Assembly: GCA_964575975.1 (NCBI GenBank)
Contig: CAZNTU010000220.1
Span: forward strand, 1 to 9,436
Direction of reading: 5' to 3'
Length of the DNA: 9,436 nucleotides
Source: G963674505 sp964575975
GTDB taxonomy: Bacteria; Desulfobacterota; Desulfobacteria; Desulfobacterales; SKZT01
The notes under the pieces were generated by a model, which was not told where the DNA came from, did no database searches, and worked only from the letters and a program-made list of their open reading frames with translations. Made by a program: the position numbers and the translations under genes. This document shows positions 1-6,271 of this stretch, one piece after another (the first letter of the stretch is position 1; the number at the start of each line of letters is the position of its first letter).

Positions 1-497
1 TGATTTCCGCAGGCGAGGATCCTCTTTACGTTGCCAGGCGAATGGTGCGATTCGCCTCCGAGGACGTGGGCAACGCCGACCCGCACGCCTTGACCGTGGC
101 GGTAAACGCCAGGGAGTCCTATCGCTTCCTGGGATCTCCGGAGGGCGACCTGGCCCTGGCCCAGGCGGCCGCGTATCTGGCGACCGCCCCCAAAAGCAAC
201 AGCGTCTACGTCGCCTATAAACTGGCGGTGGAGACTGCAAAGAAGGAGGGTGCCCTGCCGGTGCCCATGCATATTAGAAACGCCCCCACTCGCCTCATGA
301 AGGACATGGGATACGGCACGGGCTATCAATACGCCCACGACTTTCGCGACGGATTCGCGGTCCAGGAACACCTTCCGGACAAGCTCGCCGGCACCGTGTT
401 CTACAACCCGACCGAGAGAGGCTACGAGAAAACCATCAAGCAACGCCTCGACAGATGGCGCGAATTGAAAAACAAGAGGTGTAAAACGGAGACGTAA
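1..497 (+). CDS. rarA: Replication-associated recombination protein A, C-terminal part (5' end outside window)
   Basis: The frame is open from the first base (codons in phase with position 3) and stops with TAA at 495-497, giving about 164 residues of a protein whose N-terminus lies outside the window. The visible part begins with the ISAGEDPLYVARRMVRFASEDVG stretch (split here across 3-71), which is typical of the region after the AAA+ core in RarA/MgsA. It then runs through the C-terminal tetramerisation domain, with recognisable pieces such as YLATAPKSNSVY, HIRNAPTRLMK and the ending KQRLDRWRELK. RarA is a cytoplasmic clamp-loader-like ATPase that acts at stalled replication forks. The Walker motifs are not in the window, so ATPase competence cannot be judged. 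The next gene starts 2 bases after the stop and is probably co-transcribed. Family assignment is confident; only completeness is unknown. Confidence 0.93.
   Translation, partial: ISAGEDPLYVARRMVRFASEDVGNADPHALTVAVNARESYRFLGSPEGDLALAQAAAYLATAPKSNSVYVAYKLAVETAKKEGALPVPMHIRNAPTRLMKDMGYGTGYQYAHDFRDGFAVQEHLPDKLAGTVFYNPTERGYEKTIKQRLDRWRELKNKRCKTET
488..491 (+). promoter_or_regulatory. Ribosome-binding site deciding a TTG start
   Basis: GGAG at 488-491 lies 8 bases before a TTG at 500-502, inside the last codons of rarA. There is no ATG nearby in this frame before the conserved part of the Nudix protein (the first in-frame ATG is at about residue 52), so this site supports the TTG as the true start. 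Confidence 0.6.
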
Positions 498-499
498 AA

Positions 500-1336
500 T
501 TGCGGCTGTTGGATTGTCCATCGAAATTGAAGCTCCATATCGCAAAGTCTCTCGAAAGGGGCAACCGCCGGACAAGCTTCGTCGAAAAACCCGGCGGGGA
601 AAGAGCGTCCTCGGCGACTTCGTCGGTATTGTTCCTCCTGGGGAACTATTCCATGAACGGGCACGGTCCGGAGCCGTCCATCCTGCTGAACAAACGCTCC
701 TGCAAGGTGGCCCAGCCGGGGGACTTGTGTTTTCCGGGAGGTGGGATCGCGCCGAAAATAGATCCGTACTTGTCGAAAATCATGTCGTTTCCGGGAATGC
801 CGCTTTCGAGATGGCGATATTGGCGTCGGTGGCGGACCGAAAGGCCTGTCGAAGCCAAGTGGATTTCGCTCATGATGGCCACCTGCCTGAGGGAAAGTTT
901 CGAGGAAATGCGATTGAATCCGTTGGGGCTGAAATTTCTGGGGCCCCTGCCCTCGCGCCGTCTGCGCATGTTCCGAAAGGAGATTTACCCCATGGTGGCC
1001 TGGGGGGGCCGCCAAAGGAAGTTCTACCCGAACTGGGAGGTGGACAAGGTTGTCACGATTCCGTTTCGTTCGCTCTTGAATCCGGAGAAATACGCCCGTT
1101 TCCGGATTTCCTTTCCGCCGGGGATCGGGGGCGGAATCGAAGGGAGCGTCGAGGAGTTCCCCTGTTTCATCCATGAAAGCGGCTGCGACAAGGAAATTCT
1201 CTGGGGCGTCACGTTTCGAATAGTCGCCGACTTATTGGAGCTGGTGTTCGATTTCGCGCCCCCGGCGGTCGAGACGCTTCCGGTCGTGCCCGGCATTCTG
1301 CAAGACGGCTACATGGGAGGCGGCCATTGCCGATAG
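500..1336 (+). CDS. Nudix-fold hydrolase, CoA-pyrophosphatase-like, with a long insertion in the Nudix box
   Basis: A 278-residue protein starting at TTG 500 and ending with TAG at 1334-1336. Residues 74-82 read GDLCFPGGG and residues 131-136 read RESFEE, which match the two halves of a Nudix box of the CoA pyrophosphatase type (FPGGG ... REXXEE). In a canonical box about 13 residues separate the glycine from the arginine; here about 48 do, and the extra part is rich in Arg and Trp (around residues 100-115). The catalytic REXXEE glutamates are intact, so metal-dependent pyrophosphohydrolysis of a nucleoside-diphosphate-linked substrate is possible, but the substrate is unknown. The C-terminal half (FLGPLPSRR, NWEVDKVV, ILWGVTFRI) looks like a conserved lineage-specific form. 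The gene follows rarA by 2 bases, and its 3' end faces the cysteine-rich gene 4 bases away. A smaller overlapping frame (514-1176) is a shadow. Confidence 0.75.
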   Translation: MRLLDCPSKLKLHIAKSLERGNRRTSFVEKPGGERASSATSSVLFLLGNYSMNGHGPEPSILLNKRSCKVAQPGDLCFPGGGIAPKIDPYLSKIMSFPGMPLSRWRYWRRWRTERPVEAKWISLMMATCLRESFEEMRLNPLGLKFLGPLPSRRLRMFRKEIYPMVAWGGRQRKFYPNWEVDKVVTIPFRSLLNPEKYARFRISFPPGIGGGIEGSVEEFPCFIHESGCDKEILWGVTFRIVADLLELVFDFAPPAVETLPVVPGILQDGYMGGGHCR

Positions 1337-1340
1337 CCGA

Positions 1341-1628
1341 TCATCCCTTGCACCTGTAAGGGCAGAAATGATGGAAACAGAAGCCCTCCGGATCGCCGTA
1401 CGGTTTTCCGGTGGCTTCGAGGCACGACGCGACCATGAGCTTGGACTCGTTCTCGTAGTCCGGCTCCTTTTCCTCCCGCTTTTTGCAGTCCATGCAAACG
1501 GGTTTGTGGGATAGGATCGAAAGAATCCGCTGGTCTTTCGGGCCAAACCGTCTTTTGCATCCGAAGCATTCGCTCGCGCACTCGAGTTCCTTTTTCCATT
1601 CGTCCTCCATATTTTCGATATTCTCCAT
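1341..1628 (-). CDS. Small cysteine-rich protein with a zinc-ribbon-like CxxC pair (95 aa)
   Basis: I chose the ATG at 1626-1628 because GAGGAG (complement of 1635-1640) lies 6 bases upstream; the longer frame from 1715 has no such site. The 95-residue protein has nine cysteines. C21-x2-C24 and C45-x2-C48 form a zinc-ribbon or knuckle-like pair. A second cluster, C69, C84, H86, H87, C89 and C93 (FCFHHFCPYRC), lies at the C-terminus. Between them is a charged linker (KKREEKEPDYENESK). There is no signal peptide or membrane segment, so it is probably cytoplasmic. I do not recognise a named family. It resembles conserved hypothetical proteins I associate with Desulfobacterota, and a metal-binding or metal-sensing role is inference. 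It is convergent with the Nudix gene, with 4 bases between the stops. Confidence 0.72.
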   Translation of the reverse strand: MENIENMEDEWKKELECASECFGCKRRFGPKDQRILSILSHKPVCMDCKKREEKEPDYENESKLMVASCLEATGKPYGDPEGFCFHHFCPYRCKG

Positions 1629-1702
1629 GTCGAACTCCTCTCTTCTTTCGTTTCGCCGGCTTTGTTCGCCTTCGCCTGCACATTTCAAAGTTAACAGCGA
1701 GG

Positions 1703-1889
1703 ATGACTCTGTCAAACCAAACCGAAGCGGAGCTTTCGATAGATTTGGAAAGATTTGTCATATGAGGATGACTATGGTATTAAGTTGCGATCGGAGGCGT
1801 TGGAAGCCATCAGGGAAGAATACAACCGATGGAGATACGGTGCTGAACAGGGATTTCAAAGAGTTTATAGAATTATTGAACAAAAATAA
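1703..1889 (+). pseudogene. Possible small gene broken by a one-base frameshift
   Basis: From ATG 1703 one frame reads MTLSNQTEAELSIDLERFV and then hits TGA at 1763-1765. Shifting by one base (skipping A1760) gives a frame continuing YEDDYGIKLRSEALEAIREE and on to a TAA at 1887-1889. Together these make about 61 residues of charged, helix-friendly composition. The composite fills the gap neatly, ending 6 bases before the stop of the convergent helicase gene. I do not recognise the family. The start is poorly supported, because the only purine-rich stretch (GCGAGG) abuts the ATG with no spacer. It may be a decayed small gene, an assembly or sequencing indel, or chance coding-like composition. 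The coherent amino-acid content of the second frame is the main argument for a real or former gene. Confidence 0.35.
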
Positions 1890-1895
1890 TGCCCC

Positions 1896-4643
1896 TCACC
1901 ACCCCACCGGCACCCTCACCATGTTCCCCGCCTTGTTTTTATAAAGAAGATACTTGTTCTTTTTGCCGAACAAAAATAACTGGCGGGTCAACTCCACATC
2001 CTTGGCGCAGTACTCCACGATCTCCTTCACCCGCCCCTCCTTCCACCATTGCAGAGCCAAGAGCCCGTTGGCGCTTTTCGCGGCGCCCAAAGTGACGGTC
2101 GCGAGGCCGTCCAGGGAGAGCCGATAATTGAGCCGGTTGTAGACTTCCTCCAGAATATCCAAAGTTTTCAGCTGCAAGAAATCGAAGTCCGAATATCCTT
2201 TCAGCACGAAATAGTCGAAGCGCTTGATGTTGAAACCCACGATCAACGGAAGCGATTTCATGTGCTCGATCAGCTTGTCCACGCCGTCCTCCAGATATTC
2301 GAAGCACCGATCCTCCTTGGAATCGTAGAGCACGGCGCAGCTGATTCCCATCTTGTCGGCGTTGTTCCACCCGCCGACTTCCTCGGCCGAGCGTTGCGTC
2401 TCCAGGTCGAACACGCCGTAATGGACGCCTTCGGGGGCGATCTCCTCGACTGGCTCGGCGACGGTATCGGTTTCTTTCCTTTCCTCCCCGACCTCGATAC
2501 TTGGGACCTCCATCTGCTCCTCCTTTTCCGGGTTGACGATTCTATCCAGAACGAACACGGCCGCTTCCTTGTCTATGGGACGNNNNNNNNNNNNNNNNNN
2601 NNNNNNNNNNNNNNNNNNNNNNNNNNNNNNNNNNNNNNNNNNNNNNNNNNNNNNNNNNNNNNNNNNNNNNNNNNNNNNNNNNAGCGGGAAGATACCGATG
2701 GCGGCGTGCTCGATAGCGTGAATCCCGCCCATGAAATGAAGTTTTTCCGATTCGGCCAGCTTTTGGACCGCAGGCGGGATTTTCAGCCATATGCCTTCCG
2801 TTTCGAACGTCATGGGCGGAAGATCCAGATCGATGACGTTCAGCCTTCGATTGCCGTGGGTGGTCCATTTTTCGTACCCTGTGACCTTTTCCGTGACTTT
2901 GAGTCTCCCGAAGGAGACCGTCGAGCCGAGCACCCGCTTTTCCTCGTGTATTTCCAGTATCTCGGTTTCCTTGTTTCCCCTGGCCCGCGTGTAATAGTTG
3001 ACGTTGGCCCTTGCCACTTTCACGGTTTTCGTCGCAATGTCGAGATTCTGCACGAGGAAGGTTTCGCCCTGATGCAGGTAGACCGCGCCGGGATGGGTCT
3101 CCTTGAACGCGCGGAACGCGCCGATTTCGCCCTTGTTCTTGCCGGACCGGGCGGAAACGATGGTATAGCTTTCCCCGGCCCCCCTTAAATCCACGTTTCT
3201 CTGCGGCATTCTTTCCCGGGAAAAGAGCAGTTCCCCGTCGTGGCTCCTGACCAAGTCCCCTTTTCGCTCCAATTCCGACAGGATTTTTTGAACGGCCTTG
3301 TCCGACACGTACTTTTCCCCTGCGGTCAATGCAAGTTCGGCGGCGGCGCAAACCAGTTGTTTTTTCAAAATGTCCGGATTGCCGGGATTCACCACGGCGG
3401 CTTCGGGTTCGCGCTGGAAGAAATCCTCCGGGTTTCGCATGAAATATTGGTCGAGGGCGTCCTCCCCCGCGATCATCACTACGGCGGCGTCCTGCCCGGA
3501 ACGTCCGACTCTTCCGCCCCGCTGCCAAGTCGCCACGACCGAACCGGGATACCCCACCAGGAGACACAGGTCCAGGTCGCCTATGTCGATGCCCAGTTCC
3601 AGGGCGCTGGTGGAAATGACCGCCAAAAGATCCCCCGAGGCGAGGCGTGCCTCGATTTCCCTTCTTTCCTCGGGCAACAGCCCGGCCCTGTACGCCTTGA
3701 TGCGGTCCGCGTATTTGCCGGAACGACTCCCGGCCCAAAGCGCGATCAGTTCGGTCATTTTCCGCGACTGCGTGTATACGATGCTTCTCAGTCCCCGGTG
3801 CATGGCCGCCTTCAAAAGCAGGATCGCCATGGTGGAGGAGCTTTCGTAGGGGTTTATAAATATCACGTGCCGTTTCCCCCGGGGGGCGCCGCTTTCGGTC
3901 ACGGTATGGAAGTCGAGGCCTGTGAGGCTTGCGGCCAACTGCGCCGGGTTGGACACGGTGGCGGAACTAAGGATGAAAACCGGTTCCGCCCCGTAGGATT
4001 CGCAGACCCGCAAAAGCCTTCTGAAAACCTGGGACATGTGGGACCCCATGACCCCCCGGTAGGTATGCACTTCGTCCACGACCACGTATTTCAGCTTGGA
4101 AAGAAAATCGGCCCACCCCTGGTGGTACGGAAGAAAGGACAGATGAAGCATCTCGGGGTTGGTCATCAGCACGTTGGGGGGAGCGCTCCTGATCTTCTTC
4201 CTCTCGTACTGAGCGGTGTCTCCGTCGTATATGACGGCGGAGGGGGCCGCTTTGGAACAGGACGAGGCCATCTGCTGGAAGGCTCTAAGCTGGTCCTGCG
4301 CCAAGGACTTCAACGGAAACAGGTACAATGCTCGGGCCTGCGGGTCGGCCAGGACGCTTTCGATCGTCGGAAGATTGTAGATCAGGGATTTTCCGCTCGC
4401 GGTCGGGGTGGCGACAACGACGTTTTCGCCGTCTCTTACCAGGTCCAGCGCGTCGGCCTGGTGCTTGTACAAGCTTCCGATGCCGGCCTGTTCCAGAATA
4501 CGTTCGATGCCCTTCGGCCAAGGCTTTCGAGGACTCGAAAACAAAGCGCTCTTCCGGGACAAAACCTTTCGATGCGCCACTTGGCCTCCCATCCTTGGAG
4601 ACGCGACCAGGGAGCTGACATATTCGTTGACGTCCGATCTCAA
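1896..4643 (-). CDS. MrfA/YprA-type DEAD/DEAH helicase fused to an MrfB-like DEDDy exonuclease (interrupted by assembly gap)
   Basis: About 915 residues counting gap placeholders. Helicase motifs in order: Walker A TPTASGKS (79-86), DEVH box (190-193), LSSAT (225-229) and motif VI QRGGRVGRSG (374-383). Residues around 638-653 (MGGIHAIEHAAIGIFP) begin the MZB/DUF1998 metal-binding domain, whose expected cysteines fall in the N run. After the gap RPIDKEAA resumes, followed by an acidic linker and a ribonuclease H-like exonuclease domain with FDLET (D746, E748), GFNIKRFD (D810) and YCAKDVE (Y878, D882), a DEDDy pattern. In Bacillus, MrfA and MrfB are separate and act in excision of mitomycin-type DNA lesions; a similar DNA-repair role here is inference. 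The start is uncertain. TTG 4643 has ACAGG about 8 bases upstream and gives an N-terminus typical of the family; TTG 4664 gives 7 more residues but has no ribosome-binding site. Confidence 0.88.
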   Translation of the reverse strand: MRSDVNEYVSSLVASPRMGGQVAHRKVLSRKSALFSSPRKPWPKGIERILEQAGIGSLYKHQADALDLVRDGENVVVATPTASGKSLIYNLPTIESVLADPQARALYLFPLKSLAQDQLRAFQQMASSCSKAAPSAVIYDGDTAQYERKKIRSAPPNVLMTNPEMLHLSFLPYHQGWADFLSKLKYVVVDEVHTYRGVMGSHMSQVFRRLLRVCESYGAEPVFILSSATVSNPAQLAASLTGLDFHTVTESGAPRGKRHVIFINPYESSSTMAILLLKAAMHRGLRSIVYTQSRKMTELIALWAGSRSGKYADRIKAYRAGLLPEERREIEARLASGDLLAVISTSALELGIDIGDLDLCLLVGYPGSVVATWQRGGRVGRSGQDAAVVMIAGEDALDQYFMRNPEDFFQREPEAAVVNPGNPDILKKQLVCAAAELALTAGEKYVSDKAVQKILSELERKGDLVRSHDGELLFSRERMPQRNVDLRGAGESYTIVSARSGKNKGEIGAFRAFKETHPGAVYLHQGETFLVQNLDIATKTVKVARANVNYYTRARGNKETEILEIHEEKRVLGSTVSFGRLKVTEKVTGYEKWTTHGNRRLNVIDLDLPPMTFETEGIWLKIPPAVQKLAESEKLHFMGGIHAIEHAAIGIFPXXXXXXXXXXXXXXXXXXXXXXXXXXXXXXXXXXRPIDKEAAVFVLDRIVNPEKEEQMEVPSIEVGEERKETDTVAEPVEEIAPEGVHYGVFDLETQRSAEEVGGWNNADKMGISCAVLYDSKEDRCFEYLEDGVDKLIEHMKSLPLIVGFNIKRFDYFVLKGYSDFDFLQLKTLDILEEVYNRLNYRLSLDGLATVTLGAAKSANGLLALQWWKEGRVKEIVEYCAKDVELTRQLFLFGKKNKYLLYKNKAGNMVRVPVGW
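2583..2682. other. Assembly gap (100 Ns) inside the helicase gene
   Basis: Exactly 100 consecutive Ns, the usual placeholder for a scaffold gap of unknown size. The reading frame happens to stay open across it. The flanking residues (IGIFP before and RPIDKEAA after, in gene direction) are parts of one MZB/DUF1998 region. From memory of the family they are normally separated by roughly 75-80 residues, not 33-34, so the true sequence is probably longer than 100 bases. Confidence 0.97.
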
Positions 4644-4694
4644 TGCCGTTGCCTGTAAAAACAAAGGGTTGATGGAAAATTAAACCGAAAATTA

Positions 4695-4724
4695 TTGTGC
4701 ATACTCGATTTTTTGCCCTATAAT
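4695..4724 (+). promoter_or_regulatory. Sigma-70-like promoter candidate facing right
   Basis: A perfect TATAAT at 4719-4724 is preceded, after 18 bases, by TTGTGC at 4695-4700 (3 of 6 to TTGACA). The predicted start, near 4731, would give a leader of about 257 bases before the ybjN-like gene. The -10 is strong and the -35 weak. Confidence 0.45.
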
Positions 4725-4747
4725 ACACGACTGAAGTGTCTTTTCAA
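4720..4747 (-). promoter_or_regulatory. Sigma-70-like promoter candidate for the helicase-exonuclease gene
   Basis: Read on the minus strand: TTGAAA (complement of 4742-4747, 5 of 6 to consensus), a 16-base spacer, then TATTAT (complement of 4720-4725, 5 of 6). Transcription would start near 4713, about 70 bases before the TTG start at 4643. It shares its -10 bases with the rightward promoter candidate. Confidence 0.5.
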
Positions 4748-4942
4748 GAACAAGTCGCGTTTGTCGCGTTGGAGCAGGAACGGAAATCGGCCGAGTCGCG
4801 AAGCACAACCGATTAAGAAACCCATGGTCGAAGGTTCGCAACATGTTTCATCTGTTTTATTTTTAAAAGCAACTGCAAATAGACGAAAACATATCGTAAA
4901 CCCGGAAAAAGGCGGCACAAAAAAATTCGCGGTTTTCCACAA

Positions 4943-4951
4943 TGCTATACA
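4943..4951 (+). promoter_or_regulatory. Extended -10 promoter candidate before the ybjN-like gene
   Basis: TGCTATACA at 4943-4951 resembles an extended -10 (TGnTATAAT-like, 4 of 6 in the hexamer). No good -35 is seen at the proper distance. It would give a short leader of about 30 bases before ATG 4988. Confidence 0.3.
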
Positions 4952-4987
4952 AGAGTCAACCCTTTTAACCTAAACGGAGGTGTTTGT

Positions 4988-5380
4988 ATGCAGGACAAAT
5001 TCGAGCTGGTCAAATGCTATCTCCAAGAGATGAACGCGGTCGTCGTCAACGAGGACGCGGAGGAGGAACTGGTGGTAATCGACGACGAGGAGAACGGAAT
5101 CAAGAATCTCGTGATCGATTGCGAGGCCCCCATTCTTGTGCTGGAGCAAGCAATCATGAACGTGCCCGAAAATCCGCGGGATCTTTTCAAGCGACTTTTG
5201 CAAATGAACCGCGAAATGGTACACGGGGCGTTTGTTCTCGACGACGAAGCCAAGATGATCATATTCCGAGACACGCTCCAATTGGAGAACCTGGACCGCA
5301 ACGAACTGGAAGGTTCGATACACGCTCTGAGCCTTGCCCTTTCGGAATACGGCTCCGAACTTCTGACTTTCAGCCATTGA
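4988..5380 (+). CDS. YbjN / CesT-like domain protein next to PspA
   Basis: A 130-residue acidic protein starting at ATG 4988, with GGAGG at 4976-4980 and a 7-base spacer. The fold class is suggested by the pattern NLVIDCEAPIL (40-50), then RDLFKRLLQMNREMVHGAFVLDD (64-86), then LENLDRNELEGSIHALS toward the C-terminus. These match the YbjN family, which is related to type III secretion chaperones of the CesT/Tir type. No signal peptide or transmembrane segment is seen, so it should be cytosolic. It lies 73 bases upstream of pspA with no terminator or convincing promoter between, so co-transcription is likely. That makes a chaperone or adaptor role in the PspA envelope-stress response the best inference. 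The biochemical function of such proteins is not established, and there is no sign here of an actual secretion system. Confidence 0.75.
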   Translation: MQDKFELVKCYLQEMNAVVVNEDAEEELVVIDDEENGIKNLVIDCEAPILVLEQAIMNVPENPRDLFKRLLQMNREMVHGAFVLDDEAKMIIFRDTLQLENLDRNELEGSIHALSLALSEYGSELLTFSH

Positions 5381-5438
5381 TCGCGTCGAAAAACGAGGTT
5401 TGACACGCGGGAGTTACATTCACAGACAAACTTGCCTC

Positions 5439-5445
5439 AAGGAGG
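5439..5445 (+). promoter_or_regulatory. Strong ribosome-binding site fixing the pspA start
   Basis: AAGGAGG at 5439-5445 lies 8 bases before ATG 5454. It decides for this start over the upstream in-frame ATG-less extension, which would add residues not typical of PspA. Confidence 0.75.
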
Positions 5446-5453
5446 ATGACAGC

Positions 5454-6158
5454 ATGTCTATATTCAACAGACTTTTCAAGATCGGCCAGTCTCAAGCCCA
5501 CGCGGTCGTGGACAAGTTCGAGGATCCCATCAAAATGACCGAACAGGGGATCCGCGATTTGAAACAGGATCTTCAAGGCGCGATGACCAGCCTCGCCGAA
5601 GTGAAGGGTATAGCAATCCGCACCAGAAAGGAAGCGGACAACAAGAAAAAACTGGCGGCGGACTACGAGAGGAAAGCCATGCTATTGCTTCAGAAAATGC
5701 AAAAGGGGGAAATCGATCCCGTGGACGCCGAGCGTCTGGCCACGGAGGCTTTGAACAAGAAGGAGCAGACTGCCGGCGAGGCCGCGCGCCTGGCCCAGGA
5801 GGCGCAGCGCCACGAGCAAATGTCGTCGCAGCTTCAAACCAACGTGAACAAGATCAAGTCCTCCATCACCACATACGAAAACGACTTGATCACCTTGAGA
5901 GCCAGGGCCAAGACCGCCCAGTCCACCAAGAAAATCAACCAGCAGCTTTCCAAGATCGATTCGTCGGGAACGATAGCCATGCTGGAGAAAATGAAGGCCA
6001 AGGTGGAGGAGGACGAGTCTCTGGCCATCGCCTATGGAGAAATGGCCAACGTGGACCGCAACGTGGACGACGAAATCGACAACCTGCTGGCCGGATCGCA
6101 AACCACGGCGTCTTCCGACAAGCTCCTGGAGCTGAAAAAGAAAATGGGAATCGAATAA
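5454..6158 (+). CDS. pspA: PspA/IM30 (Vipp1) family membrane-stress protein
   Basis: A 234-residue protein, close to the usual PspA length. It opens with MSIFNRLFKIGQSQAHAVVD, the family's amphipathic N-terminal helix, then DPIKMTEQGIRDLKQDL (24-40). Most of the rest is long alpha-helical coiled coil rich in Lys, Glu, Ala and Gln (about 40-185), with the typical acidic segment EEDESLAIAYGEMA (185-198) and an LLELKKKMG-type tail. Proteins of this family are ESCRT-III-like and polymerise on the inner face of the cytoplasmic membrane to stabilise it under stress. PspF, PspB and PspC are not in the window, so control differs from the E. coli phage-shock operon or is encoded elsewhere. The gene is preceded by the YbjN-like gene and followed after 36 bases by a strong intrinsic terminator. 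Confidence 0.93.
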   Translation: MSIFNRLFKIGQSQAHAVVDKFEDPIKMTEQGIRDLKQDLQGAMTSLAEVKGIAIRTRKEADNKKKLAADYERKAMLLLQKMQKGEIDPVDAERLATEALNKKEQTAGEAARLAQEAQRHEQMSSQLQTNVNKIKSSITTYENDLITLRARAKTAQSTKKINQQLSKIDSSGTIAMLEKMKAKVEEDESLAIAYGEMANVDRNVDDEIDNLLAGSQTTASSDKLLELKKKMGIE

Positions 6159-6194
6159 ATCGCGCAAAACAAGGCGCAAGCGATCAAAGGACTT

Positions 6195-6225
6195 GCTCCC
6201 GCGTTCGGCGCGGGAGCTTGTTTTT
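6195..6225 (+). terminator. Intrinsic terminator after pspA
   Basis: A perfect 9-bp GC-rich stem (GCTCCCGCG at 6195-6203 pairing with CGCGGGAGC at 6209-6217), a TTCGG loop, and a T-rich tail TTGTTTTT at 6218-6225. It starts 36 bases past the pspA stop and separates pspA from the DUF4178 gene. Confidence 0.9.
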
Positions 6226-6242
6226 CGCGGAGGGTTCGTTTC

Positions 6243-6271
6243 TTGCGCCCGCTCGAGCCATGTCGTATCAT
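6243..6271 (+). promoter_or_regulatory. Sigma-70-like promoter candidate for the DUF4178 gene cluster
   Basis: TTGCGC at 6243-6248 and TATCAT at 6266-6271 (5 of 6 to TATAAT) are separated by 17 bases, just downstream of the pspA terminator. A start near 6278 would give a leader of about 53 bases before ATG 6331. Confidence 0.5.

Larger units (their letters stand above)
4665..4987. other. Intergenic region, AT-richer, between divergent helicase and ybjN-like genes
   Basis: No convincing coding sequence is seen here; open frames on both strands lack ribosome-binding sites and family-like sequence. The left part holds overlapping divergent promoter candidates (4695-4747). GTCGCG occurs three times (4754, 4763 and 4795), the first two as a near-perfect 9-base tandem (GTCGCGTTT then GTCGCGTTG). 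The right part is AT-rich, with a second promoter-like element at 4943-4951 just before the ybjN-like gene. I found no strong hairpin by eye. A leader RNA or small RNA starting near 4731 is possible but unsupported. Confidence 0.5.

Noticed and set aside
1878..1979. Direct repeat of 12 bases (GAACAAAAATAA at 1878-1889 and 1968-1979), as possible target-site or attachment duplication
   Set aside because: The second copy lies in the helicase coding sequence where it encodes conserved-looking LFLFG residues; short AT-rich repeats of this kind arise by chance, and there is no mobile element between them.
2049..3188. Plus-strand open frame of 379 codons spanning the N run
   Set aside because: Antisense shadow of the helicase-exonuclease gene; it is open partly because the Ns contain no stops.
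3240..4658. Long plus-strand open frame of 472 codons opposite the helicase
   Set aside because: It lies entirely antisense to a gene with clear helicase motifs, has no family-like sequence and is rich in Gly, Arg, His and Pro, as expected of a shadow frame in GC-rich DNA.
4911..4930. GGCGGCAC ... TTCGC resembling a sigma-54 promoter before the ybjN-like gene
   Set aside because: The distance between the GG and GC elements is 13 bases rather than the required 10, and the -12 half is TTCGC, not TTGC.
4695..4973. Plus-strand open frame of 92 codons in the intergenic region
   Set aside because: Its start lies inside the promoter candidates, there is no ribosome-binding site, and the translation shows no recognisable pattern.
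5400..5420. TTGACACG before pspA, as a sigma-70 -35 or a sigma-54 -24 element
   Set aside because: No -10 hexamer is found at 16-18 bases. As sigma-54 the invariant GG is GA and the -12 element is shifted by 2 bases. Co-transcription with the upstream gene is simpler.
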